64,000 bases of DNA, taken from contig CAVQWT010000004.1 in NCBI GenBank assembly GCA_963717705.1, positions 372,001-436,000 of the forward strand, in the 5' to 3' direction. The notes beneath the pieces are model-generated. The model saw nothing but the letters and a program-made list of their open reading frames with translations. It was not told the origin of the DNA and searched no databases. Position 1 is the first letter of the stretch. The number at the start of each line of letters is the position of its first letter. Origin of the DNA: CAVQWT01 sp963717705 (lineage in GTDB: Bacteria > Pseudomonadota > Gammaproteobacteria > Burkholderiales > Casimicrobiaceae). The position numbers were made by a program, and so were the translations under genes. Positions 1 to 8,618 of this stretch are shown here, one piece after another.

Positions 1-198
1 GGACTGGATTACCGCGGTGACGATGGCGCCGGTGATGGCGCCCAGAATGCGGTTTCCCGTCAGCCTGGCCAGCAGGGTGCTCATCTGCTTGCCGGCGGCC
101 GCCTTCAGCCCGTCCGTCATCTTCTCCATGCCGTACAGGAAGAGCGCGAGTCCGCCAAGCAGGTGCACGATCATTGCCAGCGGTGCCGATTCATTCAT
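1..198 (-). CDS. Na/Pi cotransporter family protein, N-terminal part
   Basis: The reverse strand encodes 66 residues starting MNESAPLAMIVHLLGGLALF; the rest lies outside the window. The first segment is a membrane helix (residues about 8-24) followed by YGMEKMTDGLKAAAG and a second stretch with GNRILGAITGAIVTAVIQS. This is the characteristic opening of the NptA-type sodium/phosphate cotransporters of the inner membrane, where the QS-containing repeats form the transport core. The start at 198 was chosen over 194 because it gives the usual short N-terminus; no strong Shine-Dalgarno is visible. Whether a PhoU-like C-terminal domain follows cannot be seen. Confidence 0.85.
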   Translation of the reverse strand, partial: MNESAPLAMIVHLLGGLALFLYGMEKMTDGLKAAAGKQMSTLLARLTGNRILGAITGAIVTAVIQS

Positions 199-430
199 GG
201 TCAGACTCGCAGTTAGTGACATCCAAGACCTTCGGCTTGCACGCCGAGGGCGGACAGACGCATTGATTGTCCACTGTCGAGGGGGTACGGCTCAAGGGTG
301 GGATGAGCTGTTTCGGGAACAGCTGAAAGCGGATGCGCATCGAATAGCTGACCGCCGGCACATCAGATTGCTGCGCACAAGAGTCAAGTGATCAGCCTAC
401 GATCTATATTTCTGCAGCCTTGCGACCCCA

Positions 431-547
431 TCAGGGTACGAGGGACCACATGAGTGCGGCGATCATCGTTCCGATCACGACGCCGACCGTTAAGGGGATA
501 ACTCGCCGGGCCGCTTCGATGACTGGTCTACGCGCGGGGAGCTTCAT
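431..547 (-). CDS. 38-residue single-span membrane peptide
   Basis: A short reading frame encodes MKLPARRPVIEAARRVIP followed by a hydrophobic stretch ending in MWSLVP. A basic, amphipathic N-terminus of about 15 residues leads into one predicted membrane helix (residues 17-37). The support is translational: GAGGAGG lies 5 nt before the ATG, one of the best ribosome sites in the window, and the frame stops cleanly. It lies between the Na/Pi transporter start and a frameshifted gene, both on the same strand. I do not recognise the family. It could be a small inner-membrane peptide or the leader of a transporter operon. Confidence 0.55.
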   Translation of the reverse strand: MKLPARRPVIEAARRVIPLTVGVVIGTMIAALMWSLVP

Positions 548-689
548 GTGCGCCTCCTCGCGTCGGATCAATCCCTATGTGCCGCCGTCGTGAGGTGCCG
601 CGCGCAATTCCTTGCATGCGAATTTCCCGTTTGCAGCAGCCAGTGATGTCGGCGTTCCGACGGGGTCCCGTTCCACCCTCACGCCCGCG

Positions 690-1219
690 TTACGATGTGC
701 TGCGGGAAGACCGGGATGCGGCGTAGGCTGCCGCCCGGGGCGCTGGAGGAGGATCGCCGCGATTCAGAGCGCAGCGCGGCAGCGCTCCGGCGACCTCGCT
801 GAGGAACTCCGGATTGTTCGTCGCCACGACCGCGCGAGCCAAGGAGGGGCGCCCGCCGCGCGTCCCGAGATCCTTCACGGCCGCGGGGGCGCGGGTAAGC
901 GCCTCGCGCCAGGATGGACGGTCGACCTCCCAGAGCATCGCCCTGTGGACGCCACCTTCTTCCCACTGCGCAGTGGGATTCGGCAGCACAGCCGCAATGA
1001 CGCCTTCTCCGGGTCCCGTTCGACCCGTTCGAAGATCGTCTGCAGGAAATCCTCGAAGTCGCCCGACGGATAGAGCCGCGTCTCGTTGGCCACGAGGCCT
1101 GGCATCGAGCGCACCTGCGCTTCGTTGCCGTAGGACAGCGCCTGCGCGGCCCCGCCTTTCTCACAGCACTCGGCAATAGATCGCCAGGGCGCCCCGCGCC
1201 CGCACTCAATCGGCGGCAA
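690..1219 (-). pseudogene. Frameshifted hypothetical protein
   Basis: Two reverse-strand segments join into one protein. The upstream part (MPPIECGRGAPW to ERDPEKA) reads in one frame and the downstream part (VIAAVLPNPTAQWEEGG to VAGALPRCALN) in another. The switch is near 1000-1005; adding one G there restores a continuous frame reading DPEKAVIAAVLPNP. The start at 1219 overlaps the end of the preceding exported-protein gene by 14 nt, so the two were probably translationally coupled. I do not recognise the family. The frameshift may be genuine decay or a single-base sequence error. Confidence 0.5.
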
Positions 1220-2585
1220 AGAACTCCTGGTAGCGCCCGCGGGCGAGCTCGCCCTCGAACGCGCGGCCGATCTTCTCGATCACGGCCGCGCAGGCCACCC
1301 GGTCGTCGTAGCCCGAGCCCACGGCTTCCAGCACGACGCGCATCTCGTTCTCGCTGCCGAAGTAGACCTTGGCTTCCATGCCCCCGGGGCAGCCTTGCGC
1401 CTGCAGCCGCTCGCTGGCGTAGGCGTTGGCACGGGGCCCACGCGTCGCTCCGAAGCGCGTGACGGCGAACTGCTCGAGCGCGGAGACGAGGCCCTCGGTT
1501 GCCTGTTGCAGAACGTAGGTCATCGTCGGGTACTCGCTCGTGCCCGAGCGCCCGGCGAGGCGGATGGTGTGCGGCTCGAGCCGGCCCGCGTGCGGCAGCG
1601 GCAACACGTTGCTGCGGGGGACGAGCCGCTCGCCCCCGGCGGCGTCGTTGCGCCACTCGTAGTAGTGCGCGAGCCAGCGCGGCGTCAGGTCTTCCATGGT
1701 GCGGAAGCGCTTCTCGCCGGGTTTGAGCGGCAGGCCGTAGGCGACCCCGGTCGGGATGTCGACCACTGAAAGTCCGGTCACGTAATCGCCGTTCTCGACC
1801 AGTGTCACCGACGAGCCGTAGGTCACGTACTGCGTCCGGCCGGGCGAGAAGGCCAGCGCCAGCGGTCCGCCGACGCCCTGCAGGGGCCTGCCCTGCGGCA
1901 CGTGGTAGGCGACCGGGTAGACACGCAGCGACTTCACGTCGAGCACCGCCTGCGCGGACAACAGCAGCCAGCGGCCCCCGGCGAGCGGCAGCTGCTCCTG
2001 CGTGACCTTCTCGATGCCGAACGAGGCGACTGCCGCGGGCTGCCCGCCGGCGCCGTCGAGCCACTGGTAGTCGGCCATGTCGGTCGTCGGCCTGCCCAGC
2101 GAGCGGACGACCGCGACGCCGTTCTCCTCGGTCATGAGGTGGAAGTCGGTCGTCGACGCGAGCAGTGCCGGCCGCGGGGCGTCGGCCAGGATGGCGACTC
2201 GCCAGAAGCGCGCGATGGTGCGGTCGCCGTGGGTCACGACGACCGGCTTGTCCCGGTGGTACACCGAAAACCCTGTGACCTCCATCGTGGCGAACGGGTT
2301 GCCGCCCTGGTTCGGGAACGTGCCGGTGGAAACGCGGCGTCCCTGGGCGACGATGCGGAACGGGCCGTGATCGATGGTCACCGTCTCCGGCGACTTCCCG
2401 GCTTCGGCCGGCGACGTCCCATTGCTGAAAAGCGCCGCGTGGGCCGGCAACGCGATGGCGAGGATGAGAGCGAGGAGAGGTTTCAAGGCCGGAAGTCGAA
2501 CCACCGCAGGGCGGAGGCTCGCGCGCGGCATTCTCGCAGGTCGTGCAATGGCGTCAAGGCCCGGTATGGGCACGGCGAACGTCAT
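1206..2585 (-). CDS. Exported protein of unknown function (459 aa)
   Basis: The protein begins with a long N-terminal region and then a signal-peptide core LKPLLALILAIALPAHA, so the mature chain starts near residue 51 and is probably periplasmic. The mature part is rich in beta-like segments and has no membrane span or catalytic motif I recognise. GAGG stands 4 nt before the ATG at 2585, which favours that start; the ATG at 2531 would give a more typical signal-peptide length. It overlaps the next gene downstream by 14 nt. Function unknown. Confidence 0.7.
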   Translation of the reverse strand: MTFAVPIPGLDAIARPARMPRASLRPAVVRLPALKPLLALILAIALPAHAALFSNGTSPAEAGKSPETVTIDHGPFRIVAQGRRVSTGTFPNQGGNPFATMEVTGFSVYHRDKPVVVTHGDRTIARFWRVAILADAPRPALLASTTDFHLMTEENGVAVVRSLGRPTTDMADYQWLDGAGGQPAAVASFGIEKVTQEQLPLAGGRWLLLSAQAVLDVKSLRVYPVAYHVPQGRPLQGVGGPLALAFSPGRTQYVTYGSSVTLVENGDYVTGLSVVDIPTGVAYGLPLKPGEKRFRTMEDLTPRWLAHYYEWRNDAAGGERLVPRSNVLPLPHAGRLEPHTIRLAGRSGTSEYPTMTYVLQQATEGLVSALEQFAVTRFGATRGPRANAYASERLQAQGCPGGMEAKVYFGSENEMRVVLEAVGSGYDDRVACAAVIEKIGRAFEGELARGRYQEFFAAD

Positions 2586-2649
2586 GGGTCCTCAAGGTGG
2601 CGCACCGCACGGCCAAGGCAGGCGCCCTCCGTGCCGTGGCCGGTTGGCT

Positions 2650-3627
2650 TCAGGACCAGCCCGAGCCGCGCCGAAGTGTTGCCGAAGGCGACTCGCCGTA
2701 AGCGCTCCGATAGCGGGCGGCGAACCGGCCGAGATGGACGAATCCGGCATCGTGGGCAAGTTGCGTCACCGAATCGCCCGGCGCGGACTCCAGCAGGCTG
2801 CGCCGCACCCACGCGAGCCGCCGGGCCATGACGAATTGCAGCGGCGTCTGGCCGCGATGCGCCCGGAACGCGGACTCGAGGTAGCGGTCGCCGACACCGG
2901 CCACTCTGCACAGGCGGCCGAGCGTGATCGGGGTCGCGAGATGGGCATCGACCCACGCCTCGACCATGCGGGTGCGCTGGATGCCCAGCGTCGGTACCGA
3001 CGATGAAGGGCGGGTCCCCAGGACCTGGTCTGCAAGCCAGCTGCAAAGTCGCGCCTGCAGCTGCCCGGCGCGGGGCGCGGAAGCGTTCCCGGACTTCGGC
3101 GTCGTGGCGTCGACCAGCATCCGGTGGATGGCGGCAAGCGCGCCCAGGCGATGGCCTGCCAGCGGGACCTCGCGCGTGCCGAGGCTCGTGATTCCCGTGG
3201 CCGGGTCGCGGTCGACAAGTTCGTCCGCGAGCGCGGAACCCGGCATGCGCAGGATGACGAGGCAATCGTCTGGCTCGAAATGGAGCGTGTATTCCTGCCC
3301 CGGCGCAAGCAGGACGGCGGTGTCGGGGCGCGCTTCCAGGGTCCTGCCGCCCAAGGCGTAGACGTGCCTTCGCCCCAGCGGCACCTGCAGGATCGCGTTC
3401 TGCGGAACCCCGCGGACCTTCTGCCGAACTCGGGTGTATCCCCAGCCGAGGTCGACTTCTCCGCATCGAGCGGTGCGCGCGGAGTATCCCAGCGGTCCGG
3501 GGCTCAGCACCGCGCGTCGGTGATTGCCGTCATACGCCGCGATGAACGCGTGGATTTCGTCGAGGTGGTCCGACCGGAACCGGGCCGAGGAGGGCGGCGG
3601 GGGGCTGAACCCGTGTGGATTTCGCAT
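2650..3627 (-). CDS. AraC family transcriptional regulator
   Basis: The 325-residue protein has an N-terminal cupin-like sensing region (around residues 40-150, with LAPGQEYTLHFEPDD) and a C-terminal double helix-turn-helix. In the latter, ITLGRLCRVAGVGDRYLESAF and the block VTQLAHDAGFVHLGRFAARY match the two helix-turn-helix motifs of the AraC/XylS family, including the conserved GF..LGRFA..Y pattern. It is transcribed away from the crystallin-like gene. The effector and targets are unknown. It may control its divergent neighbour, but nothing in the sequence proves that. Confidence 0.9.
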   Translation of the reverse strand: MRNPHGFSPPPPSSARFRSDHLDEIHAFIAAYDGNHRRAVLSPGPLGYSARTARCGEVDLGWGYTRVRQKVRGVPQNAILQVPLGRRHVYALGGRTLEARPDTAVLLAPGQEYTLHFEPDDCLVILRMPGSALADELVDRDPATGITSLGTREVPLAGHRLGALAAIHRMLVDATTPKSGNASAPRAGQLQARLCSWLADQVLGTRPSSSVPTLGIQRTRMVEAWVDAHLATPITLGRLCRVAGVGDRYLESAFRAHRGQTPLQFVMARRLAWVRRSLLESAPGDSVTQLAHDAGFVHLGRFAARYRSAYGESPSATLRRGSGWS

Positions 3628-3805
3628 TTGTCCAAGCCCCGAAAGCGGGCTTGCTCGGTTTCCGGATAGCGACCTCGTCGATAGATTGGTATTTTACCTC
3701 TTGGGCGTGCGTTGCCGGCGGGATGGATGACTCGTGCACCATTCCGGGGGCATCGTCCGTGTGGGCTCGACCGCGAGGATCGCGTTCGAAACTCGCGCCC
3801 TGTCG

Positions 3806-3822
3806 CCAAAGTTCGACTTTGG
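3806..3822. repeat. 7-bp inverted repeat before the crystallin-like gene
   Basis: CCAAAGT, TCG, ACTTTGG form a perfect 7-bp inverted repeat with a 3-nt centre, 36 bp before the crystallin ATG and between two divergent genes. It could be an operator half-site pair or a small RNA hairpin in the 5' leader. Confidence 0.4.
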
Positions 3823-3857
3823 TGAGCGGGGTGCATTACACGTGATGGGGAACCGAA

Positions 3858-4596
3858 ATGCTCAAATGGCTCGAGGTCGTCGCCGTCGGAATGGTCGCCG
3901 CCACGCATGCGGTCGCGGCAAGCGCGCAGATCGTTCTGTACGAGAACGACAACTTCAGCGGACGCAGCTTCCGAGCGTCCAACAGCGTGGCCAACCTGAA
4001 CGACAGCGGGTTCAACGACAGGGCGTCGTCGGTCAACGTGCGCAGCGGCCGGTGGCAGCTGTGCGGCGACGCGTACTTCGGCGGCAGCTGCGTGACGCTG
4101 GGGCCCGGCGAGTATCCGTCGCTGCGCGCGATGGGCATGAACGACAAGGTTTCGTCGGTTCGCGAGCTCGGGTGGACCCCGGACGGCGGCGGCGGCTGGA
4201 GCGGCAACCATTCGTACAACAGCGACAGCGGCTACAACAACCGCTATACCTACAACGGCAACAACTACCAGGGCGGCAACTGGGGCTCCGGGTCCCGCGC
4301 CGTGCTGTTCTCGGGTTACAACCTCTCGGGCGAGGCGTTCGTGGTGAACGCCGGAGGCGTCAACAACCTCGACCAGCGTCGGCTTCAACGACAAGGCGCG
4401 CTCGCTGCGCGTCGAGTCCGGCTACTGGGTGTTCTGCACCGACGCCAACTTCCAGGGCGACTGCCATACGTACGGCCCGGGCGACTATCCCAACCTGCCC
4501 GGCGGGCAAAACCACAAGATCTCGTCCGGACGACGGATCTCGGGGAACTACCCCTACCGGAACAACCCCACCTGGGGCACCTACTCGCAGCAGTAG
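3858..4596 (+). pseudogene. Beta/gamma-crystallin-like exported protein, frameshifted
   Basis: A signal peptide (residues 1-24, ending AVAASAQ) precedes two beta/gamma-crystallin units. The first, from QIVLYENDNFSGRSF, contains the pattern SGFNDRASSV, then WQLCGDAYFGGSC and MGMNDKVSSV. A Gly/Asn/Tyr-rich linker follows, then a second unit from RAVLFSGYNLSGEAF. The frame breaks at about 4371: removing one G restores VNNLTSVGFNDKARSL, which aligns length-for-length with the first unit. The rest then reads to the TAG at 4594-4596. Bacterial members of this family are often calcium-binding exported proteins; the (N/D)(N/D)xx(S/T)S motifs here (NDRASS, NDKVSS, NDKARS) fit this, the last less well. 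Confidence 0.7.
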
Positions 4597-4641
4597 TCAG
4601 GCGACGGTCCGCTGCACGGCGCACGCGCCCGTTCGCCTGAC
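4596..4641. terminator. 9-bp inverted repeat after the crystallin-like gene
   Basis: GTCAGGCGA at 4596-4604 is perfectly complementary to TCGCCTGAC at 4633-4641, with a GC-rich loop between. It begins on the last base of the stop codon. There is no U-tract, so it is at best a stem that stabilises or ends the transcript by a non-canonical route. Confidence 0.35.
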
Positions 4642-4734
4642 CGCGAGCGCTCGTGCGCGCGGCGTCCCGCTTGCCGTGCAACTTTGGCAATGGGACCGGC
4701 GATCCGGCAAGACCCCAGACCCAGGACTTCACCC

Positions 4735-6849
4735 ATGAGCCGTTCCGCCCCGAACCGCCGGATCCTCGGCGCAGCACTTGCGGTGTCCGCCACGCTGCTG
4801 CTGCCGGCGTGCTCGACCCCCGCCAAGCCGACGGACGCGGCGCCGCCCGCGTCCGCCGACGCTGCCGGGAACTTTGGGTTCCCGCTCGGCTTCTCGCCGT
4901 CGAAGATGGACACCACGGCGGACCCGCGGCAGGACTTCCGGCGCTACGCGGGCGGCCGCTGGCTCGACGCCGCGAAGATTCCCGGCGACAAGCTGGAGAT
5001 CTCCGGCTATCTCGTGATGCAGGAAACGGTCGCCAGCCAGTTGCGCGACCTCCTGCAGGAGGCAGCGCGCACGAGCGGCGCGGCGCAGAGAGGCTCGCCG
5101 GCGCAGCAGGTCGGCGACTTCTACGCGTCGGGCATGGACGTCGCGCGCCTCAAAGCCCTGGGCGTGCAGCCGCTCGCATCCGAGTTCGAGCGCATCGCGA
5201 CGTTGCAGGGCCCGACCGCGCTGGCGCAGGAGCTCTCCCGCCTGCAGCTGATCACAGGCGATTCGGTGATCCTGGCCGTGCTGGTGTCGCCGCATCCGCA
5301 GGACCGCACCCGGATGGCGATCTATGTCGGCGACGCGGACCTGCCGCTCGGCCTCGACAACTATCTCAAGCCCGACGCGCAGCGCATTCGCGACGGCTAC
5401 GTCGCGAAGATCGCCGCCGACCTCGAGATCGCGGGCTGGAAGCCGGACGCGGCGCGCGCGGCGGCGCAGAAGGTGCTTGCCATCGAGACGCGGGTCGCGA
5501 AGAAGAAGCTCACGCCGCTGGAGAAGCGCGACCCGGCCAAGCGCTTCGTCCCCATGCCGTACGCCGAGGTCAAGCGACTCGTGTCCAACGTGGACCTCGA
5601 CGCCTACTTCCGGTCGATCGGCTTGCCCACCGGCGGGGAGGTCGTGGTCGTCGGCGTCGACGCGGTACGCGAGCGCAATGCGATCCTGGCGGAGTCCCCG
5701 CCGGAAGACACGCGCACGTACCTGCAGTACGAGTTGCTGCGCAAGATGATGCCCTACCTCACGCCCGCGTTCGATGCGCCCAATGCGGCGCTCAACGTCG
5801 TCCTGTACGGCAAGGACGTGACGCCGCCACGCGAGAAGCAGGTAGCCAAGGCGACGCCCGGCCTGCTCGGGCATCCGCTGTCGCAGCTCTACGTTGCCAA
5901 GTACATGACCCCAGAGTCGCGGCGCGAAGTGGAGGCGATGGTCGCGCGCGTGAAGGCGCAATTCCGCGCCCGCATCGAGCGCAACGGCTGGCTGTCGGCG
6001 GAGACGCGCGTGCAGGCGCTGGCCAAGCTCGACCAGACCGTGATCCGGGTCGGCTATCCGGCGAAGTGGATCGACTACACAGGCGTGGACGTGCGCCGCG
6101 ACGACTACGCCGGCAACGCGATGCGGCTCAACGAGTACCTGGTGCGGCGCGAGCTGGCCAAGTTCGGCAAGCCCGTGGAGCTCGACCAGTTCGCCGTGCC
6201 GGATCAGACACTGCCGATCGTGATCAACGCCGGGTACGACATGAGCTGGAACGGCATCGAGATTCCCGCCGCGTTCCTGCAGCCGCCGTTCTACGACGCC
6301 AAGGCGGACCCGGCCGTCAATTACTGCGCGATGGGCGCGGTGATCGGGCACGAGCTGACCCACGGTTTCGATTCGCAGGGGCGGCTCTACGACGCCAAGG
6401 GCAACGTGCGCGACTGGTGGACGCAAGTGGACGCAAAGCGCTTCGCGGACGAGACCGCGAAGCTCGCGAAGCAGGCCGACGCATTCGAGATCCTGCCCGG
6501 GCTCAGGCTGAACGGCGCGATCGAGGTCGGCGAAAACCTGGCCGACGTCGGCGGTGTCGCGCTGGGCTATGCGGCGCTGCGGGAGCACCTGCGCGACCAT
6601 CCCGGAGCCAATCGCACGATCGACGGCTTCACGCCCCCGCAGCGCTGCTTCCTGGCATGGGCACAACTGTGGGCCGACAAGACGAACGAGGGGGCGATGC
6701 GGCAGCTTCTGCCCGTGGACGGTCATCCACCGGGCGTGTACCGGATGGCCGCGCCGTCGCAGCACGAGAAGGCGTTCTACGAGGCATTCGGCATTCGCGC
6801 GGGCGACCGCATGTGGCTCGACCCGAGTGAACGGGTCACGATCTGGTGA
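4735..6849 (+). CDS. M13 family zinc metallopeptidase, lipoprotein
   Basis: The 704-residue protein is a neprilysin/PepO-type endopeptidase that hydrolyses peptides in the periplasm or at the outer membrane. The N-terminus MSRSAPNRRILGAAL leads to a lipobox LLLPAC, so the mature protein is lipid-anchored. The zinc site HELTH is at about residues 539-543 and the third ligand glutamate is in ENLADVGG (E about 600), with a substrate-binding block NAGYDMSWNGIEIP upstream. Length matches the family. Many M13 proteins end CxxW; this one ends RVTIW, without the cysteine. An in-frame ATG at 4684 was rejected because it would push the signal sequence inward. The next gene follows within 9 nt. Confidence 0.93.
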   Translation: MSRSAPNRRILGAALAVSATLLLPACSTPAKPTDAAPPASADAAGNFGFPLGFSPSKMDTTADPRQDFRRYAGGRWLDAAKIPGDKLEISGYLVMQETVASQLRDLLQEAARTSGAAQRGSPAQQVGDFYASGMDVARLKALGVQPLASEFERIATLQGPTALAQELSRLQLITGDSVILAVLVSPHPQDRTRMAIYVGDADLPLGLDNYLKPDAQRIRDGYVAKIAADLEIAGWKPDAARAAAQKVLAIETRVAKKKLTPLEKRDPAKRFVPMPYAEVKRLVSNVDLDAYFRSIGLPTGGEVVVVGVDAVRERNAILAESPPEDTRTYLQYELLRKMMPYLTPAFDAPNAALNVVLYGKDVTPPREKQVAKATPGLLGHPLSQLYVAKYMTPESRREVEAMVARVKAQFRARIERNGWLSAETRVQALAKLDQTVIRVGYPAKWIDYTGVDVRRDDYAGNAMRLNEYLVRRELAKFGKPVELDQFAVPDQTLPIVINAGYDMSWNGIEIPAAFLQPPFYDAKADPAVNYCAMGAVIGHELTHGFDSQGRLYDAKGNVRDWWTQVDAKRFADETAKLAKQADAFEILPGLRLNGAIEVGENLADVGGVALGYAALREHLRDHPGANRTIDGFTPPQRCFLAWAQLWADKTNEGAMRQLLPVDGHPPGVYRMAAPSQHEKAFYEAFGIRAGDRMWLDPSERVTIW

Positions 6850-6857
6850 GGAACACG

Positions 6858-7613
6858 ATGAACACGATGAGAACACGCTTGCTTGCCGCCGTCGCGGCGC
6901 TGGCCCTGGCGGGTACGGCATTCGCGGCCGACGGGCCGGCGGGTCCGCGCAAGGAGCGCGTGACCTTTGCGAAGGGCGCGTCGTCGGCGACGCTCAAGGG
7001 CACGCTCAAGGGCAACGCCGACGTGGACTACCTGGTGCGGGCGGCCGCGGGGCAGACGCTGGAGGTGAAGCTGCAGGGCACGAACGCCCAGAACGACTTC
7101 AACGTGCTGCCTCCCGGTTCGGCCAACGTCGCGATGTACGTGAGCAGCACAACCGGCGAGCGGTCCTGGTCGGGGATGCTGCCGGCCGACGGCGACTACG
7201 CGATCCGCGTCTACCTGATGCGCCCGGCGGCGCGCCGGAACGAGTCGTCGAAGTACACGCTGACCGTGGCCGTGACCGGCAAGCCGCTGCCGCCCCTGTC
7301 CGCGGCGCGGGACGCGAAGGTCGCGGGTACGGCGTATCACGCGACGGCGAAGGTGCCGTGCACCCTGCCGTACCAGGCGGACGTGAAGTCCTGCGACGCG
7401 GGCGTCGTCCGCCGCGGCAACGACGGCACGGCGACTTTCGAGGCGATCGGCAAGGACGGCGTGCAGCGGCGCATCCTGTTCGTGCAAGGCAAGCCGGTGG
7501 CCGCGGACACGATGGATCCGGTGACGGCCACGCGGCAGGGCGACGTGACGGTGGTCAAGGTGGGCGACGACGAGCGCTACGAGATTCCCGATGCGTTCCT
7601 CAAAGGCGGCTGA
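6858..7613 (+). CDS. Exported PPC-like beta-sandwich protein
   Basis: A signal peptide (LLAAVAALALAGTAFAA) is followed by a domain with ATLKGTLKGNADVDYLVRAA and SGMLPADGDYAIRVYL. This layout resembles the bacterial pre-peptidase C-terminal (PPC) type beta-sandwich, also seen in small exported proteins annotated as lysozyme-inhibitor-like. The C-terminal half has two cysteines (VPCTLPYQ, VKSCDAG) that could form a disulfide. The ATG at 6858 has GAGG 6 nt upstream, within the end of the peptidase gene, so the two are probably one operon; a GTG at 6846 is less likely. It overlaps the next gene by 23 nt. The exact role is unknown. Confidence 0.7.
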   Translation: MNTMRTRLLAAVAALALAGTAFAADGPAGPRKERVTFAKGASSATLKGTLKGNADVDYLVRAAAGQTLEVKLQGTNAQNDFNVLPPGSANVAMYVSSTTGERSWSGMLPADGDYAIRVYLMRPAARRNESSKYTLTVAVTGKPLPPLSAARDAKVAGTAYHATAKVPCTLPYQADVKSCDAGVVRRGNDGTATFEAIGKDGVQRRILFVQGKPVAADTMDPVTATRQGDVTVVKVGDDERYEIPDAFLKGG

Positions 7614-8046
7614 GCAAGCTGCGCCGCCGGGGCGGTTCGCGCCCGGCTGGTCGGCACGGTGCCAACGCGCGGCGCTTGCCGCCGTTGCCTCGGCAATGGT
7701 GGTGGTGGCCGGTGCTGCGCAGGCGACCGCGGACGGCCCCGATCACTATCGCGTGCGCGGCGTGTCGCCCGGGCACCACCTGACGCTGCGGGCGGAGCCG
7801 TCGACGGCGTCGGCGCCGCTCGCGCGCATCCCGTCGAACGCGACCTGCCTGCGCAGCCTCGGCTGCCAGGGTGGGCTGACCTTCGAGGAGTTCACCACGC
7901 TGAGCGAGGAAGCCAAGCGTCGCCGAGAGGCGGAGAATCCTCGCTGGTGCAAGGTCGACTTCCGGGGGACCGTCGGCTGGGTGGCGGGACGCTACCTCGG
8001 CGAGGATGCGTGTTCGCCGGCCACCATTCCGGGGCCGGTCCGCTGA
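7591..8046 (+). CDS. Exported bacterial SH3 domain protein
   Basis: This 151-residue protein has an N-terminal hydrophobic signal (LAAVASAMVVVAGAAQATA) and a domain reading YRVRGVSPGHHLTLRAEPS, then IPSNATCLRSLGC and WCKVDFRGTVGWVAGRYL. The LR.EPS..S.PLA.IP start and the GWV.GRYL ending are typical of SH3b domains, which in bacteria usually bind peptidoglycan or peptide ligands in the envelope. Four cysteines may form disulfides. It overlaps the PPC-like gene by 23 nt, so the two are co-expressed and may act together. Confidence 0.8.
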   Translation: MRSSKAAEQAAPPGRFAPGWSARCQRAALAAVASAMVVVAGAAQATADGPDHYRVRGVSPGHHLTLRAEPSTASAPLARIPSNATCLRSLGCQGGLTFEEFTTLSEEAKRRREAENPRWCKVDFRGTVGWVAGRYLGEDACSPATIPGPVR

Positions 8047-8093
8047 TCCGCCCGGGCGTTCCTGCCTCTGGCCACCCTTGCAGGGCCGTGGCC

Positions 8094-8116
8094 GGGGCCG
8101 GGGCCGGGGTGGAGGG
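8094..8116 (+). repeat. GGGGCC hexanucleotide repeat with G-quadruplex potential
   Basis: Three GGGG runs separated by CC and a final GGG after TGGA follow the SH3 gene. They satisfy the G3+ N1-7 rule for an intramolecular G-quadruplex on the plus strand. The repeat lies in the 3' region of the SH3 operon, where it might slow transcription. Confidence 0.5.
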
Positions 8117-8220
8117 TGCGCGCGTAGCTGGCGCCTCCACACTGAGCCGTGTGTGCCTGAAATGATTGTCCGTTGTCCGTCCCAGTGATCCGCACGTACA
8201 AAGCCCCGATAAGGTCAACA

Positions 8221-8505
8221 ATGAAACCGCAGCCTCGCGCGCTGTTGCGCCGCCTTGCCGCGGCGGCATCGGCCGGGCCTGGTCTTCACGCTGTTGGCGA
8301 CGGATCCACGCCGGGCTACTCCCCCGCCAAGACGGACAAGGGCGGAAGCCTGCGCAAGGACTTCTATCGCAATGCCGCAGGTCACCTGCTGCAGCGCGCC
8401 GAGATCCCGGCCGGCGAACCGGAGATCAACGCCTTCACCGAACTCTAGATCGGCCGCGACGAACACCACGATGTGCCCAACGCGCTACTGACAGGCGGCC
8501 GATGA
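8221..8505 (+). pseudogene. Possible degraded small gene
   Basis: The frame starts MKPQPRALLRRLAAAASA, reads GGSLRKDFYRNAAGHLLQRA and stops at a TAG (8446-8448). The same frame then continues with coding-like GC3-rich codons (IGRDEHHDVPNALLTGGR) to a TGA at 8503-8505, which suggests a sense codon became TAG. The N-terminus looks like a signal peptide that loses hydrophobicity part-way; a neighbouring frame reads LVFTLLA just there, so a frameshift is also possible. I do not recognise the family and the region may simply be non-coding. Confidence 0.3.
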
Positions 8506-8618
8506 GAGCGACCCGCTTCACTCCTGCCGTGCAGCGTTCTGCAGTGCAGGCGAATCGACCGAGTCCGACTTTCGAGGCCGTTAAAGGGCTGCGGCGCTCG
8601 CAGGCGCTCTGACAACTC

